Source of the DNA: Planctomycetaceae bacterium
GTDB taxonomy: Bacteria > Planctomycetota > Planctomycetia > Pirellulales > Pirellulaceae
Direction of reading: 5' to 3'
NCBI GenBank assembly: GCA_002709225.1
Contig: PAQH01000007.1
Span: 24,306 to 88,305, forward strand
Length of the DNA stretch: 64,000 nt
Shown: piece after piece, positions 9,689 to 19,407 of the stretch
Numbering within the stretch: position 1 is the first letter of the stretch
Layout: each line of letters begins with the position of its first letter
Made by a program: the position numbers and the translations under genes
The notes under the pieces: generated by a model
Database searches by the model: none
Seen by the model: only the letters and a program-made list of their open reading frames with translations
Told to the model about the DNA's origin: nothing

Positions 9689-10582
9689 ATGCAGTTGAGC
9701 CTGTTTTCGGTGAGTTATGCGGGCTTCTGGGGGCAGCACACGTTGGCCTTGCCGGAAATCATTGCGAAAGCGGCGAAGTTGGGTTACAGCGGGGTCATGT
9801 TGGCCGGTAAGCGTCCCCATCTCTCGGCGCTTGATTATACGGATGACATGGTGGCCGAACTGCGGCGCACCCTGGGCCAGCAGGGATTGCGTTGTTTGGT
9901 GGTTGGCGGGTATGTGAATCTGGCGCCCACGGTTGCGGCTGAGGTACCCTATTTGGAAATGCAGATTGGCTACGTTGAGGGGCTGGCTCGCCTCGCGGGC
10001 GCGCTGGACTGCTCCGTGGTACGGGTGTTTTCCGCGTATAGTTCACCGAGCGAACAGCCTCAGGCTATTTGGCGGGAAATGGTGAAATCGCTTCAGGAGA
10101 TGTGCGATCGCGCGGCCGCATTCGGAGTGACAATTGCCATTCAGAATCATCACGATCTCGGTGTGCACAGTGACGTGTTGCTCGAATTGTTGACCGACGT
10201 GGATCGGGCGAATTGTAAAGCGGGATTCGATGCCTGGGCGCCTGCATTGTGTGGTGAAGAATTGTACGAGGCTGCCCGTAAGATGGCGCCCCACACGGTG
10301 ATTACCACCAACGCGGATTACGTCCGCCTGCCGCGTTATTCCTATCAACCGGCGTTGGTAAATTATCAACGCACGGAGCCAGATTGGGTGCGGGCGGTCA
10401 AGTTTGGTGAGGGCTTTATCGATCTGAAAGCATTCTTTCAGGGGCTCCGCGACGGTGGGTTCGACGGGATCGCGAATTACGAGATGTGTTCACCGATACG
10501 TGGGGGTGGCACTCTGGAAAACCTCGATGCGTACGCGGCACAGTATGTCATGTGGATGCGTAGCCTGGGGTTTGCGGGTTAA
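9689..10582 (+). CDS. Sugar phosphate isomerase/epimerase-like TIM barrel
   Basis: ATG 9689 follows GGGGAA and gives 297 residues without an export signal. The AP-endonuclease-2/xylose-isomerase-like fold is shown by HTLALPEIIAKAAKLGYSGVML, the NHHDLGVHSD metal-site strand (about residue 148), GFDAWAPAL and the C-terminal ANYEMCSPIRGGG strand. Relatives are sugar isomerases, 3-dehydroshikimate dehydratases and inosose dehydratases; the exact reaction cannot be assigned. Its TAA stop and that of the convergent propeller gene share the palindrome TTAA. Confidence 0.85.
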   Translation: MQLSLFSVSYAGFWGQHTLALPEIIAKAAKLGYSGVMLAGKRPHLSALDYTDDMVAELRRTLGQQGLRCLVVGGYVNLAPTVAAEVPYLEMQIGYVEGLARLAGALDCSVVRVFSAYSSPSEQPQAIWREMVKSLQEMCDRAAAFGVTIAIQNHHDLGVHSDVLLELLTDVDRANCKAGFDAWAPALCGEELYEAARKMAPHTVITTNADYVRLPRYSYQPALVNYQRTEPDWVRAVKFGEGFIDLKAFFQGLRDGGFDGIANYEMCSPIRGGGTLENLDAYAAQYVMWMRSLGFAG

Positions 10583-11337
10583 TGTCCGCTGCTGACGATT
10601 CGGACGAAGAGTAGCTTGGCCGCGTCGCGGTGATTGACCAGTAACGTCTGCTTGTCGAAACGTGCCAAATCCTGGAGTTCGAAATCCGCCTGGCCTCGCA
10701 CCAACGACTGAAGGTCGAAACGAGGGTTAATGCGGTAGAAGTCGCGCCCGTGTGAATGTATTTGAAACTGGTCGGTGTCCGGCAGATACTCCAGGCCTTG
10801 AATGCCAAAGGGCGAGCGAAAGGCAACCCGGTGAGTCTTGACGTGTTTGAAATGCGCGTCGAACTGGACGATGGTGTCAGGGTGGTCGTCGTCGAAATAG
10901 GATGCCGCCAAATAGAAATGGTTCCGGCGGTACGCAATCCCACCGGCACAAATCGCAAAATGTGTGCTGACGTCGTGTTGTTGTAGCAGCTGGAAGGTCC
11001 GCGGGTCGTAGACGTGCACCCGTTGGATGGGTGAGCCTGTGGGCTCGCAGCCACTGACGGCACAGTAGAGTCTTCCGGCAACCCAGGTGATTCCTCCATG
11101 GTGGTACTTTTGCCTGGAACCGGTTTTGAGCAGCGCGCCGTTGAGGTCGTATTTGAAAAGCTGCTGCGTGTTCTGCACGTACAGGTACTTGCCGTCAGTG
11201 GCAATACCCTGTTGGCCATCGTCGGTCGGGATGGAGAGTGATCGTATCTGTTTCATGCGGAGTTGTTCAGCGGGTTGCGCTGCGGAAAGCGATACCAGCG
11301 AAAGGAACAAGGTGTGGAACTGCAGGCGGAAAAGCAT
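10579..11337 (-). CDS. Exported beta-propeller-like protein
   Basis: Starting at ATG 11337 gives a 252-residue protein with a clean signal peptide (LFRLQFHTLFLSLVSLSAAQPA). The rest is repetitive beta structure of NHL/SMP-30-like type: TDGKYLYVQNTQQLFKYDLNG, VAGRLYCAVSG, YRRNHFYLAASYF, EYLPDTDQFQIHS. No catalytic or metal residues can be named. It is convergent and overlaps the stop of the TIM-barrel gene by four bases. Function unknown. Confidence 0.72.
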   Translation of the reverse strand: MLFRLQFHTLFLSLVSLSAAQPAEQLRMKQIRSLSIPTDDGQQGIATDGKYLYVQNTQQLFKYDLNGALLKTGSRQKYHHGGITWVAGRLYCAVSGCEPTGSPIQRVHVYDPRTFQLLQQHDVSTHFAICAGGIAYRRNHFYLAASYFDDDHPDTIVQFDAHFKHVKTHRVAFRSPFGIQGLEYLPDTDQFQIHSHGRDFYRINPRFDLQSLVRGQADFELQDLARFDKQTLLVNHRDAAKLLFVRIVSSGH

Positions 11338-11612
11338 GGGAGTGTCTCGTGAACAGCACCGTCTGGGGGGCGGTTGTCGATCTCGTGGAAGGGGCACCTA
11401 AGCCAGAACAAACAGTCCAAGGCAACGTTTTTCGATCGTAAGGGGCCACGCCACCCCCTCAATGGTCTGCCGTGGATATTTTGGCCTCCCGGTGATCGTG
11501 ATGACATGAGAAGTCGCGAGGTGGATCAGCCGCGAGCGGGGTTCGCATTCCGGCGTCAGCACAGGGGAATGAGAAACGTGTCAGCAGCGGCGTCGGGCGG
11601 ACATCTCTCAGG

Positions 11613-11975
11613 TTACACGATACCGCCCGCGAACGCTGCCATCATTATGGGGATTGCCAAAGCCAGTAGAACTCCCAGCGCAATCGCCGACCCGATATGC
11701 AATCCGGCGCGGGGATGTTTCCGAGATAACAGGATTAATCCGTAGATCAGCTGACCGGGGGCAATCAACTGGCACGCTCCGATGTACGCCAGCGTGGGAT
11801 ATGCCAATGCGCCAAGTGGCCCCATGTTGTAAACCGTCATGAACCAGACGGGTACACACGGGATAAACAGTAGCGGAGGCCAGATTGTCCAGATCGGATG
11901 CCAAGGCGTCTGTGCGGCGGCCTCAGGCTCCGTTGGGGCGGGACTGGCACTTCCAGTGGGATTTCCGGGTTTCAT
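11613..11975 (-). CDS. Small membrane protein, three predicted helices
   Basis: The 120-residue product begins with a polar Pro/Ala-rich cytoplasmic segment (about 24 residues) followed by three hydrophobic stretches: IWPPLLFIPCVPVWFM, ALAYPTLAYIGACQLIAPG and IGSAIALGVLLALAIPIMMAAF. No family is recognised. Hydrophobicity pattern and codon choice look coding, but there is no operon context to suggest a role. Confidence 0.6.
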   Translation of the reverse strand: MKPGNPTGSASPAPTEPEAAAQTPWHPIWTIWPPLLFIPCVPVWFMTVYNMGPLGALAYPTLAYIGACQLIAPGQLIYGLILLSRKHPRAGLHIGSAIALGVLLALAIPIMMAAFAGGIV

Positions 11976-12176
11976 GTTGACCTTTCTCTTTTCCGATTCG
12001 GGCGGCAGGCGGGAATCACAAGCGGTAGTCTCAAAGACGCTCGTGCTTCGCGAATGCGACCTGGCATCACACGATCAGCGGGGTGACGATAACGATGGGG
12101 TACTCTCGACCCTCGGTGGGTAGGTTCGAGGTAGCCGCGGGCGGAATCCGTTACCCGCGACCCGGCGAAGTTGGGC

Positions 12177-13025
12177 TCACGGGGGACAGTCACGCAGCTT
12201 CAGCCAGGCCCGCGCGTAACGACGCCCGAGCTCGCGGTAGGACTTGGTATCAAAATGGACTTCGTCACCTTTGTGGGTCAGCCCGTGCGAGGACACGAAG
12301 GCGGTGTGGGCCACGTTGGCGGGAAGCCCGCGATGGGCCGCATCGACGTGTTTCTTGGCAGCGTCCCAGGGGCGTTCCGGAAATTGCCCCATCTGGCCCG
12401 CCAGGAAAGGTACGGTGGGGGCCTGAAGCTCGTGGCGAAAACGTTGGATCAACGTGTGTAGGCGGTCCTGATAGCGCGCTGCCAGGTCTGGCTGGCAGTC
12501 GGACTCGCCCTGGTGCCAGAGAATTCCTTTCAGCGTGCCGGCCGGTAACGCCGCGCGGGCGCGGCGGAGCATGTCATCCCAGGGGTGTGTGTTGGTTGAT
12601 CGGTGGAAGCCACCTGGCTGCCAGGCAGAAATGGGTGAACCGCCGACGGCACATGGAATCAGTCCGACAGTGCAGTCTGGGTTGGCTTGCCTGAGAGCCT
12701 TGGCAAAGGCGCGTCCAATTCCCACACCGACCACGTTGGGTTTGTCAAAATGGAGCGGCGCGCGCGCCGCAATCCAACTCCCATTCTTGGAGTAGACAAG
12801 GACTTTGCGTAGGGGTTGGCGGTCTGCCTCGCTGACTCGGCCACGGCCGGCCATGTTCGATTGGCCAACCATGAGAAACAGGTGAAAACGTTGCTTGGGA
12901 GGAATTGTGCTTTGCGGATTCTCAGCGGCGGTGGACGTTGCGGCGCTGCAGATCGGCAACACGCAACAGCTCAGAATGATCCGTGGGAAAACAGCTCGGC
13001 GAATGAACCTCGCGTGGTTTAGCAA
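12177..13025 (-). CDS. Sialate O-acetylesterase-like (SASA) exported esterase
   Basis: The SGNH-type esterase blocks are clear: LMVGQSNMAGRG (nucleophile Ser), GLIPCAVGGSPI, ILWHQGESD (oxyanion-hole block) and the C-terminal DEVHFDTKS containing Asp and His. The family removes acetyl groups from sialic acids or plant polysaccharides. No ATG stands before the signal peptide; TTG 13025, preceded by AAAGGG about nine bases upstream, opens FIRRAVFPRIILSCCVLPICSA and gives 282 residues. The upstream in-frame extension to 13373 is open but non-protein-like. It could cooperate with the sialidase-like gene near 2-3 kb; that is inference. Confidence 0.82.
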   Translation of the reverse strand: MLNHARFIRRAVFPRIILSCCVLPICSAATSTAAENPQSTIPPKQRFHLFLMVGQSNMAGRGRVSEADRQPLRKVLVYSKNGSWIAARAPLHFDKPNVVGVGIGRAFAKALRQANPDCTVGLIPCAVGGSPISAWQPGGFHRSTNTHPWDDMLRRARAALPAGTLKGILWHQGESDCQPDLAARYQDRLHTLIQRFRHELQAPTVPFLAGQMGQFPERPWDAAKKHVDAAHRGLPANVAHTAFVSSHGLTHKGDEVHFDTKSYRELGRRYARAWLKLRDCPP

Positions 13026-13308
13026 ACTGGCGCCCTTTCTGGCTGTGGCGGATGATTTCCCAGGCGTACAGGTTGTGTTCGAGAAGCTCTCGCGACAAGG
13101 CGATTTCACCGCACCATGGTGGGATGGATATTCTACTAGAATTCTCGTTGCAATTCCGACGGCTGACCAGATGGTGAGGTGGAATACGCGGCGTTGCCGC
13201 TCTCCTATCCACGGGGAAAACGACCAAAGGACGCGTGTCAGGCGTCGGACCGGGCCGCTGCCCCGGGTGTGGCGCGGTAAAATGAGGTAGGCACACGTTG
13301 AGGCGATC

Positions 13309-14685
13309 GTGATGAAAAAACAGGTCAGGGAAGCGATGTCTGAATATCCAATAACGCGACACGACGAGTGCACGCACAGAACGCAGCGGCGGGAGTTCCT
13401 GAAAAGCGTCGGGCTACAAGGGGTCGGGCTACAAGGCGTCGGTGCGTCGCTGTCAGGGTGGAGGCAACCGGCAGACGGCGCGGCCCCGCCACAGCGGGAA
13501 GGCGCGGGGCAGAGGAAAACCAGGATAATGATGTGCGTTGACTACAACGACATGGTGGCCAGTAATGAGGAGCTCTTTGATGAGGAGCTGATCGATCGGT
13601 TTTTCTCGCTCTGTGCGGCAAAACGAATCGAGAGGGTTTATTGGCGCGTGTCGGCGACAGGAAATGTACTTTACCAATCACAGGTACGAACGGTGTTTTG
13701 CAAGGGGCCGACGACATGGCGCAAAGGGCACGGGGCCAAGCTAAGGCAAATCCTGAGTCGTTGTGATCCGCTCGAAGTGGCTGTGCGATTGGCCCGTAAG
13801 CATGGTCTTGAAATCTACCCCTGGGTGACCATCTTCGACGATGGTAAAGAGGTCATGCAGAGTCAGTTTTCGCGCGATCACCCGCAGTATTTGTGGCTCA
13901 GTCGTGATCAGAAGACTCGGATTGACGGGGTATTGTGTTATTTTTATCCGGAAGTGATCAGCCACCGTCTCGCTCAAGTACGGGAATTGCTCGCGTATGG
14001 GGTGGACGGACTCCTGCTGTCGACGCGGAGTCATAGTCGTGGGGACGGCGGCAACCAATATGGCTTCAATGCGCCGGCAGTCCAGCGGTACCGTGAGCGT
14101 TACGGCACGGATCCGCTACGGGTGAACGAGGCGGAATTTCAAAAACACCACAGCGTGCGGTTTCACCGAATTCTAGGCGAACAACTCACCGGTTTTCTGT
14201 CAGTGGTGGCCGCGGAGATGGGAAAGGCGAAATTGCAGCTGGCGGTGCCGCGGGGCGCAACGCTGGGATATCCGCTGGGGCCGATGGAGCTGAATTATCC
14301 GCTCTGGGCGCGGCGGCGATTGATCGACGGTTTATTGGTGGGCGCCATGGAGTGGATCCAAGTGGAGCCAATTCCAGGATTCCCCTACCAGTCCGTGGCG
14401 GATAGTAGCCGTAATCCCGAGTTCTGGAACCAGTGGTACATTGATCACTACCAACGCGCCTGTGGCCCCCAGGTTGAAGTGGCGCACTGGCTGCGGTTGT
14501 GGGGTTGGTTGGGGACCTATCGTACTCAGGGGATGCTCGATCCTTGGGTAGGGACGGTAAAACGTCCCGCCGAACTGCGCAGCCTGATTGACTGCTTGCG
14601 GCAGTCGCGAGTGGACGGCGTGGCCCTCTTCGAGGCCGCGAGCCTGAATTTTGATAAAGCCTTGTGGGACGCGTTGTTGGCGTGA
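13309..14685 (+). CDS. Tat-exported TIM-barrel (glycoside-hydrolase-10-like) protein
   Basis: The 458-residue protein has a twin-arginine signal (QRREFLKSVG, about residue 27) followed by GLQGVGLQGVG, created by a 15-bp duplication. The body resembles the bacterial GHL-type TIM barrel: MMCVDYNDMVASNEELFDEE, KRIERVYWRVSA, HGLEIYPWVTIFDDG and GVDGLLLSTRSHSRGDG strands. Members are presumed glycosidases; no catalytic acid pair can be named with certainty. The start 13309 is tentative because ATG 13336 is also possible. It is convergent with the DUF1552 gene, 20 bases apart. Confidence 0.72.
   Translation: MMKKQVREAMSEYPITRHDECTHRTQRREFLKSVGLQGVGLQGVGASLSGWRQPADGAAPPQREGAGQRKTRIMMCVDYNDMVASNEELFDEELIDRFFSLCAAKRIERVYWRVSATGNVLYQSQVRTVFCKGPTTWRKGHGAKLRQILSRCDPLEVAVRLARKHGLEIYPWVTIFDDGKEVMQSQFSRDHPQYLWLSRDQKTRIDGVLCYFYPEVISHRLAQVRELLAYGVDGLLLSTRSHSRGDGGNQYGFNAPAVQRYRERYGTDPLRVNEAEFQKHHSVRFHRILGEQLTGFLSVVAAEMGKAKLQLAVPRGATLGYPLGPMELNYPLWARRRLIDGLLVGAMEWIQVEPIPGFPYQSVADSSRNPEFWNQWYIDHYQRACGPQVEVAHWLRLWGWLGTYRTQGMLDPWVGTVKRPAELRSLIDCLRQSRVDGVALFEAASLNFDKALWDALLA
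13411..13440 (+). repeat. 15-bp tandem duplication inside a Tat signal peptide
   Basis: GGGCTACAAGGGGTC (13411-13425) is followed directly by GGGCTACAAGGCGTC (13426-13440), one mismatch. It duplicates five residues (GLQGV) in the hydrophobic region of the signal peptide of the TIM-barrel protein and keeps the frame. Confidence 0.95.
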
Positions 14686-14705
14686 CGCGTGCCTCGTTGA
14701 TCCGT

Positions 14706-16067
14706 TCAGAGACCGGCCAGCCGACGGTCGCTATCGCCAAACCGGGGTAGCGTTACTCCCATGCGGTCCATCAGGGAGAGATAGAGACTGCACGCGCGTC
14801 GTTCCTCGGGTGGTCGCTCTCTGTAATCGAGCAGGCGACCCGTAGTCAGCGAACCTCCGCCACGTCCGGCGAGCACCATCGGCATGCGATCGGCTTGGTG
14901 TTTGTCGCCATCGAAAAGATTGGAGCACAAGAGGAGCAAAGAGCTGTCCAGTAGTGTCTGGTCGCCTTCTTCGATGTCTTTGAGGCGTTTCAGCAGGTAG
15001 GCGAATTGAGCGACATGGAACTGGTTCGTCTTGAGGTACATGGCTTCGCGTGCCGGATCTCGCCCGTTGTGGGTCAGGTCCAGGTGCAGACTTCCTTGCA
15101 CGCCTTCCAGGAAGCCAAAATTCATTTGCGACAGGTCATTGTTCAACATACAGGTAACGATCCGCGTCCGATCCATGCGAAACGCCAGCACGATTAGATC
15201 GAGAATCAGACGCATATGCTCTGGCACGTTCTGGGGAAGCTCGTCTGCCGGTCGCGGCAGATCCGCTTGCGTTAACGTAGGTTGCCAGCCTTCAAGCCGC
15301 TGTTCGTGCGCAGCGCGGGCGATACGGCGTTCGATGTCACGAATCGACTCCAGGTATTCGTCCAGTTTTACACGGTCGCGCACCGCCAGTTGGGGGCGTA
15401 GGGATTTGGCGTCTGCCTGCACCTGATCGAGGATTGTCCGGTCGAGCCCCGCTTGTTGGCGGTTGCCGACGATGGCGTCGAACGCCCGCGCGGGGTAGAT
15501 TTCCTTGGTGGTGGGGCGGGTCGGTGAACTCCAGGAAATGCAGGATCCGTAGAGCATCGAGAGGCCGTCTTCCAACCGCAGTTCCGTCGGTTCGATACCG
15601 AGAACCAAGCTGGGAAGGGCTGTCTGTTCGTGGAGACGCTGCGCCATGACCTGGTCCATGGTACGTCCGACACGGAGGTCATTCTGGTCCAGGCTGACCC
15701 AGGCGCCCGAGAGCAGGTTGGGCATTCGGCCCAAATGGGCGCTCGGATTCGCTACAGATTGGGCGTTGAACAACCCCTCCAGGACGCACACGTCGTCGCG
15801 GTAAGGAAACAGGGGCGCTAATCCGGGGCCGAAGCGCAATCCGTCCGCCGTGGGGTTCGTCCACCAGTGATCGGGTTCTACGCCGTTGGAAAAATAGACA
15901 CAGCCAAATCGTCGAGGAGGCTTGCCTGCGGTGGTGGCGGCCCGCTTGCCTGGGGCGCTACGTAGTGGTAGCGACGCGAGCCACGGTAGGGCCAGGACGC
16001 TGGTGCTGGAACGCAGGAACGCGCGACGCGATGTTGCATTGGACCAGTGTGTGTGCGGTAGTTGCAT
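14706..16067 (-). CDS. DUF1552 protein, Tat-exported
   Basis: Starting at ATG 16067, four bases after the stop of the DUF1592 gene, gives 453 residues with a Tat signal ([22 protein letters not shown]). Family features are [58 protein letters not shown] and [29 protein letters not shown]1552 proteins are typical of planctomycetes and are almost always encoded directly downstream of a DUF1592-type cytochrome-like protein, as here; both are presumed to form an exported redox or degradation complex of unknown chemistry. Confidence 0.93.
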   Translation of the reverse strand: MQLPHTHWSNATSRRAFLRSSTSVLALPWLASLPLRSAPGKRAATTAGKPPRRFGCVYFSNGVEPDHWWTNPTADGLRFGPGLAPLFPYRDDVCVLEGLFNAQSVANPSAHLGRMPNLLSGAWVSLDQNDLRVGRTMDQVMAQRLHEQTALPSLVLGIEPTELRLEDGLSMLYGSCISWSSPTRPTTKEIYPARAFDAIVGNRQQAGLDRTILDQVQADAKSLRPQLAVRDRVKLDEYLESIRDIERRIARAAHEQRLEGWQPTLTQADLPRPADELPQNVPEHMRLILDLIVLAFRMDRTRIVTCMLNNDLSQMNFGFLEGVQGSLHLDLTHNGRDPAREAMYLKTNQFHVAQFAYLLKRLKDIEEGDQTLLDSSLLLLCSNLFDGDKHQADRMPMVLAGRGGGSLTTGRLLDYRERPPEERRACSLYLSLMDRMGVTLPRFGDSDRRLAGL

Positions 16068-16071
16068 GGCA

Positions 16072-19000
16072 TCAGCGAGAAGCGGGGTCGGAGTTGGGAA
16101 GGGGTGCACTTGTTGGCGCACTACGTGCATGATAACGGAATTGGCGGCTTTTCACGATAGATTCTGCTAACTCGGTAAGGCCGGCGCCGTCAGCGAGTTG
16201 GCTGGTCATTTGCGCCAGCAATCTCGTGTCGCCAATCGTCTCGGGACGGCCCAACGCGTAGCCGAGTAATTTGGCGGCGAGGGTGCGATGGAATTGCGAT
16301 TGGCGTGACCTGAGATAGGCATGTAATCCGTCCGCATCGGCGATTGGGGTACCGTCGCGGAGTACACTGCTGGTTTCGATCGTTTTTCCATCGCGATAAC
16401 GTTGCCGCCAGCGTCCCAACGAGTCGTAGTGTTCCAAGGCAAAACCGAAGGGATCGATCCGCGCATGACAGTTGACGCAAGCGGTCTCGCGCCGGTGTGC
16501 CGCGAGCCGTTGACGGACAGAGAGGCCGTCCGGCGGTACGTCATCCGCAGGAATCGAGCCAGCGTCAGCGGGTGGCGGGGGGACGGATTCGCCCAGGACC
16601 TGCCGCAATACCCAGTCACCGCGGCGCACCGGGCTGGTTCGCAAAGGCGCGGACGTGACGGTCAGCACGGCTCCCAGGCGGAGGAGGCCGCCGCGGTGGA
16701 AGGCGCGCATGTTGTCAACGCGTTGCAGTTGCGTCGCACGAGGCTGCGAGGAGGTGCCGTGGACGGGGTTCGGTAAGGGCACGCCATAATGGGACGCCAG
16801 CGGTCCGTTGAGAAATGTGTAGTCGGCAAACAGCAGTTCCGTGGGCGGTCGATTTTCACGGACAATATGAGAACACAGAGCGACGGCCTCCTGGTACATC
16901 GCTGACTGGACTGTCTCGCTCCATTCCGGGAAACGAGTGGTATCGACCCCTCGGTATTGGTCGAACCGGTAAAAGCCAAACCACTGACCGAAAAATTCGG
17001 TGGCAAATCGTTTTGCCTTTGGATCGGCAAGCATGCGTCGCGCGTGGCGCGCAAGAACTTGAGGGTCCTGTAGCTGATTGCGAAGGGCGGCGGCGCGAAG
17101 CGCGTCGTCGGGTACGGACGACCAGAAGAAATAGCTGAGACGCGATGCCAATTCCCAATCAGATAGAGGTGCGTCGCCGTCCTCCGCGCCGATGCGCTCA
17201 GCTCGGTACAGGAACGCGGGTGAAACAAGAATGCGAGTTAGGAGTGCCCGTACCGCGCCGATGTGGTCAACACGGTCATCTGTCCGCAGCACGTCATAAA
17301 ATGATCGTATCCGTTCCGCCTCCGGTTGACTGAGCGGCCGCCGCCAGGCACGCGCGGCGAACCGTAGCACGTCCTGCAGGTGGCCAGCGTGGGCCAAGTC
17401 GAGAGCATTTCTATCGGACAGGTATTCCCGGTGCAGTGGGGCCAAGTAACCACGGGCCGCGGTGGGAAGAGATTCCAACCACCTCGCATCAAGGTCCTTC
17501 ATGCGGCGGTCTCCCAGCGGAATCTTAAACATGTCGGACAGCATCAAAAGCCAGGCATCGTGGTATCCAAAAGAGGTCCGCAGGTCGATCCAGGCGCGGT
17601 CCAGCTGCTTCCGCGTCGCCGCGTCCAGCATATGATCCACGAGGAACTGGTCGTCACGCGCGTATTTGATGCGAGTGTGAAATGCGTTGCGCTGTGGGTT
17701 GTTGTAGGTGCTGTCTATGGGTTTGGGGATTGGATCGCGATCGGATGGAGCGGGTTCCCGCTGAGAGACTTGCGGGAGTAGTCGCGCGAATTGCAGAACA
17801 CCCTCTTTCCAGATCTGAAACGCGGCGCTGCCCGGATTCGCCAGCAATGCGGAGACTGATTTTCCCTGATCGGTTTCTTCGAGCTGTGTGATGGAGCAGC
17901 GAATGATACAGTCCGCGCCTCGCTCGACATCGAGCTGCGCATCAACCAGGAGTTGTGCGGAACCGGCATTCGCGGGGATCGGTATTGCGAAACGCACGGG
18001 TGCGGTGCCCAAGGTCGTGAAATCATCTTTTGCGACATTGCCTTCCCGGAGATGGTCGCCGAAGCGGAGCTGCTTGGCGACGTCTGCTGTGACTGCCTCG
18101 CGCAAAGGATGGAAAGGTTGTGCGGGCAAATCAGCCACGCGAAATTGGATGCGGGGCGTTTTCCAGATGACCAGAGCCTGGGGGCGTTCTTCAGGAAGGG
18201 CGGATTCGATCGAGAGGACTAGGTTGGCGACAGCCGTCTTGGGTGGCCAGTTGATGTTCATTTCAAAGCGTTGCGTGCGGGTGACGTGGAACAGGTCGGC
18301 CCGCAAAACAGGCGCTTCTTCCTTGGCGTCCGCATTGGAGCCAAAACGATTTTGCCAGTGGCGAACACGCCGTGCCAATTGTTGACAGCGTGCCTGGATG
18401 CGCGTGCGGAATGCCTGTTGTTCTGCGGCATCGGTTGCGTCGGGTGGGGCGGGTAGCTGTTGCCAGGCGTGGGCGATTTCCGAGGTGGGGAAGCCGAGGT
18501 CGCGTTGCTGGAGAAGCTGGTGGATATACTTGAGAAAAGGGGGATCCAAACCTTCCGCCTTGGCGACCTCGGAATAACTCTCCGCGTCGCGTTCTAAGGC
18601 GTGGCGATGGGTGAACAGCCAGGACGCATAGAAGGCCTTGGGGTAGCGGTCCAGCCCAAAAGGTTCGCCGCCTTCGCCCGCCGCGGTACGGAACCCATGG
18701 TTGCGATAGATCGATTGAATTCGGGTGATTGCAGATAGTTCAAAGCCTGTGTTGCCCGGGTCGCGATGGAATGCCAGGGGACCGGACCCGATGACCGCAT
18801 GGCTGGCGACTTCTCGCGCCGCGTCCAGATAGCGCTGTAAGGTCGCGTCCTGAAGAAACTGAACGCCTCCACTATTGGTAAATCCGGCACCCCCGACGGC
18901 ATCGCCCAGAAAGCTGCGGTGGACATCGAGTCGCAGTCCGGTTAAATCGCGGATGGTGTAGTCGTATTCGGCACTCGTCAGACGGCGCATCACAATTCGT

Positions 19001-19377
19001 CCGGGGTCTCCCGCATGCTGCGTTACCGCTTGTTGTAGACGTCCTTGAATCCACGCACTCAGACGCTGCCGCTGTGCGGCGCTGGGTTGTGCCGCGTCGC
19101 GCGGGGGCATCCGTCGGTTGCGAATCTGTTGGGTAACCATTCTCCAGGCGCGGAAATCGCGGGCGAAGGAGTTCTGGGCGCTGAGGCTCTGGAGACTGAT
19201 CCCACCCTCGAAGGAATCGCCGCTATGGCAATCGAAGCAAAACTGGCGCAGTAGCGTGCGAATCCTATTGGGTACCTCGGCCCCCTGGCTGACGCGGAAT
19301 GGGGCGGATATGGCGAAGAGTAAAATCAGATAGGCTGAGGTGACTTGCGGCGACGGATAAGGAAACGAGCGGGGCAA
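16072..19377 (-). CDS. DUF1587/1595/1592/1588/1585 cytochrome-like protein
   Basis: The 1101-residue exported protein carries a haem-type CFDCHSG motif (Cys47, Cys50, His51) directly after the signal peptide, then the planctomycete domain series: DUF1587 around residues 110-180 ([17 protein letters not shown]), a long middle region, DUF1595 near 690-750 ([19 protein letters not shown]), DUF1592 near 770-900 ([30 protein letters not shown]), DUF1588 near 920-1015 ([45 protein letters not shown]) and DUF1585 at the C-terminus. A second CVNCH motif in DUF1588 gives two potential haem sites. It heads a unit with DUF1552 downstream. The reaction is unknown. Confidence 0.95.
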   Translation of the reverse strand: MPRSFPYPSPQVTSAYLILLFAISAPFRVSQGAEVPNRIRTLLRQFCFDCHSGDSFEGGISLQSLSAQNSFARDFRAWRMVTQQIRNRRMPPRDAAQPSAAQRQRLSAWIQGRLQQAVTQHAGDPGRIVMRRLTSAEYDYTIRDLTGLRLDVHRSFLGDAVGGAGFTNSGGVQFLQDATLQRYLDAAREVASHAVIGSGPLAFHRDPGNTGFELSAITRIQSIYRNHGFRTAAGEGGEPFGLDRYPKAFYASWLFTHRHALERDAESYSEVAKAEGLDPPFLKYIHQLLQQRDLGFPTSEIAHAWQQLPAPPDATDAAEQQAFRTRIQARCQQLARRVRHWQNRFGSNADAKEEAPVLRADLFHVTRTQRFEMNINWPPKTAVANLVLSIESALPEERPQALVIWKTPRIQFRVADLPAQPFHPLREAVTADVAKQLRFGDHLREGNVAKDDFTTLGTAPVRFAIPIPANAGSAQLLVDAQLDVERGADCIIRCSITQLEETDQGKSVSALLANPGSAAFQIWKEGVLQFARLLPQVSQREPAPSDRDPIPKPIDSTYNNPQRNAFHTRIKYARDDQFLVDHMLDAATRKQLDRAWIDLRTSFGYHDAWLLMLSDMFKIPLGDRRMKDLDARWLESLPTAARGYLAPLHREYLSDRNALDLAHAGHLQDVLRFAARAWRRPLSQPEAERIRSFYDVLRTDDRVDHIGAVRALLTRILVSPAFLYRAERIGAEDGDAPLSDWELASRLSYFFWSSVPDDALRAAALRNQLQDPQVLARHARRMLADPKAKRFATEFFGQWFGFYRFDQYRGVDTTRFPEWSETVQSAMYQEAVALCSHIVRENRPPTELLFADYTFLNGPLASHYGVPLPNPVHGTSSQPRATQLQRVDNMRAFHRGGLLRLGAVLTVTSAPLRTSPVRRGDWVLRQVLGESVPPPPADAGSIPADDVPPDGLSVRQRLAAHRRETACVNCHARIDPFGFALEHYDSLGRWRQRYRDGKTIETSSVLRDGTPIADADGLHAYLRSRQSQFHRTLAAKLLGYALGRPETIGDTRLLAQMTSQLADGAGLTELAESIVKSRQFRYHARSAPTSAPLPNSDPASR

Positions 19378-19407
19378 GGCAGCGCTCCTGATTGGAGGTG
19401 AGGCAGG

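Noticed and set aside
12083..12694. Plus-strand frame of 203 residues
   Set aside because: It lies antisense to the SASA esterase motifs and has random composition.
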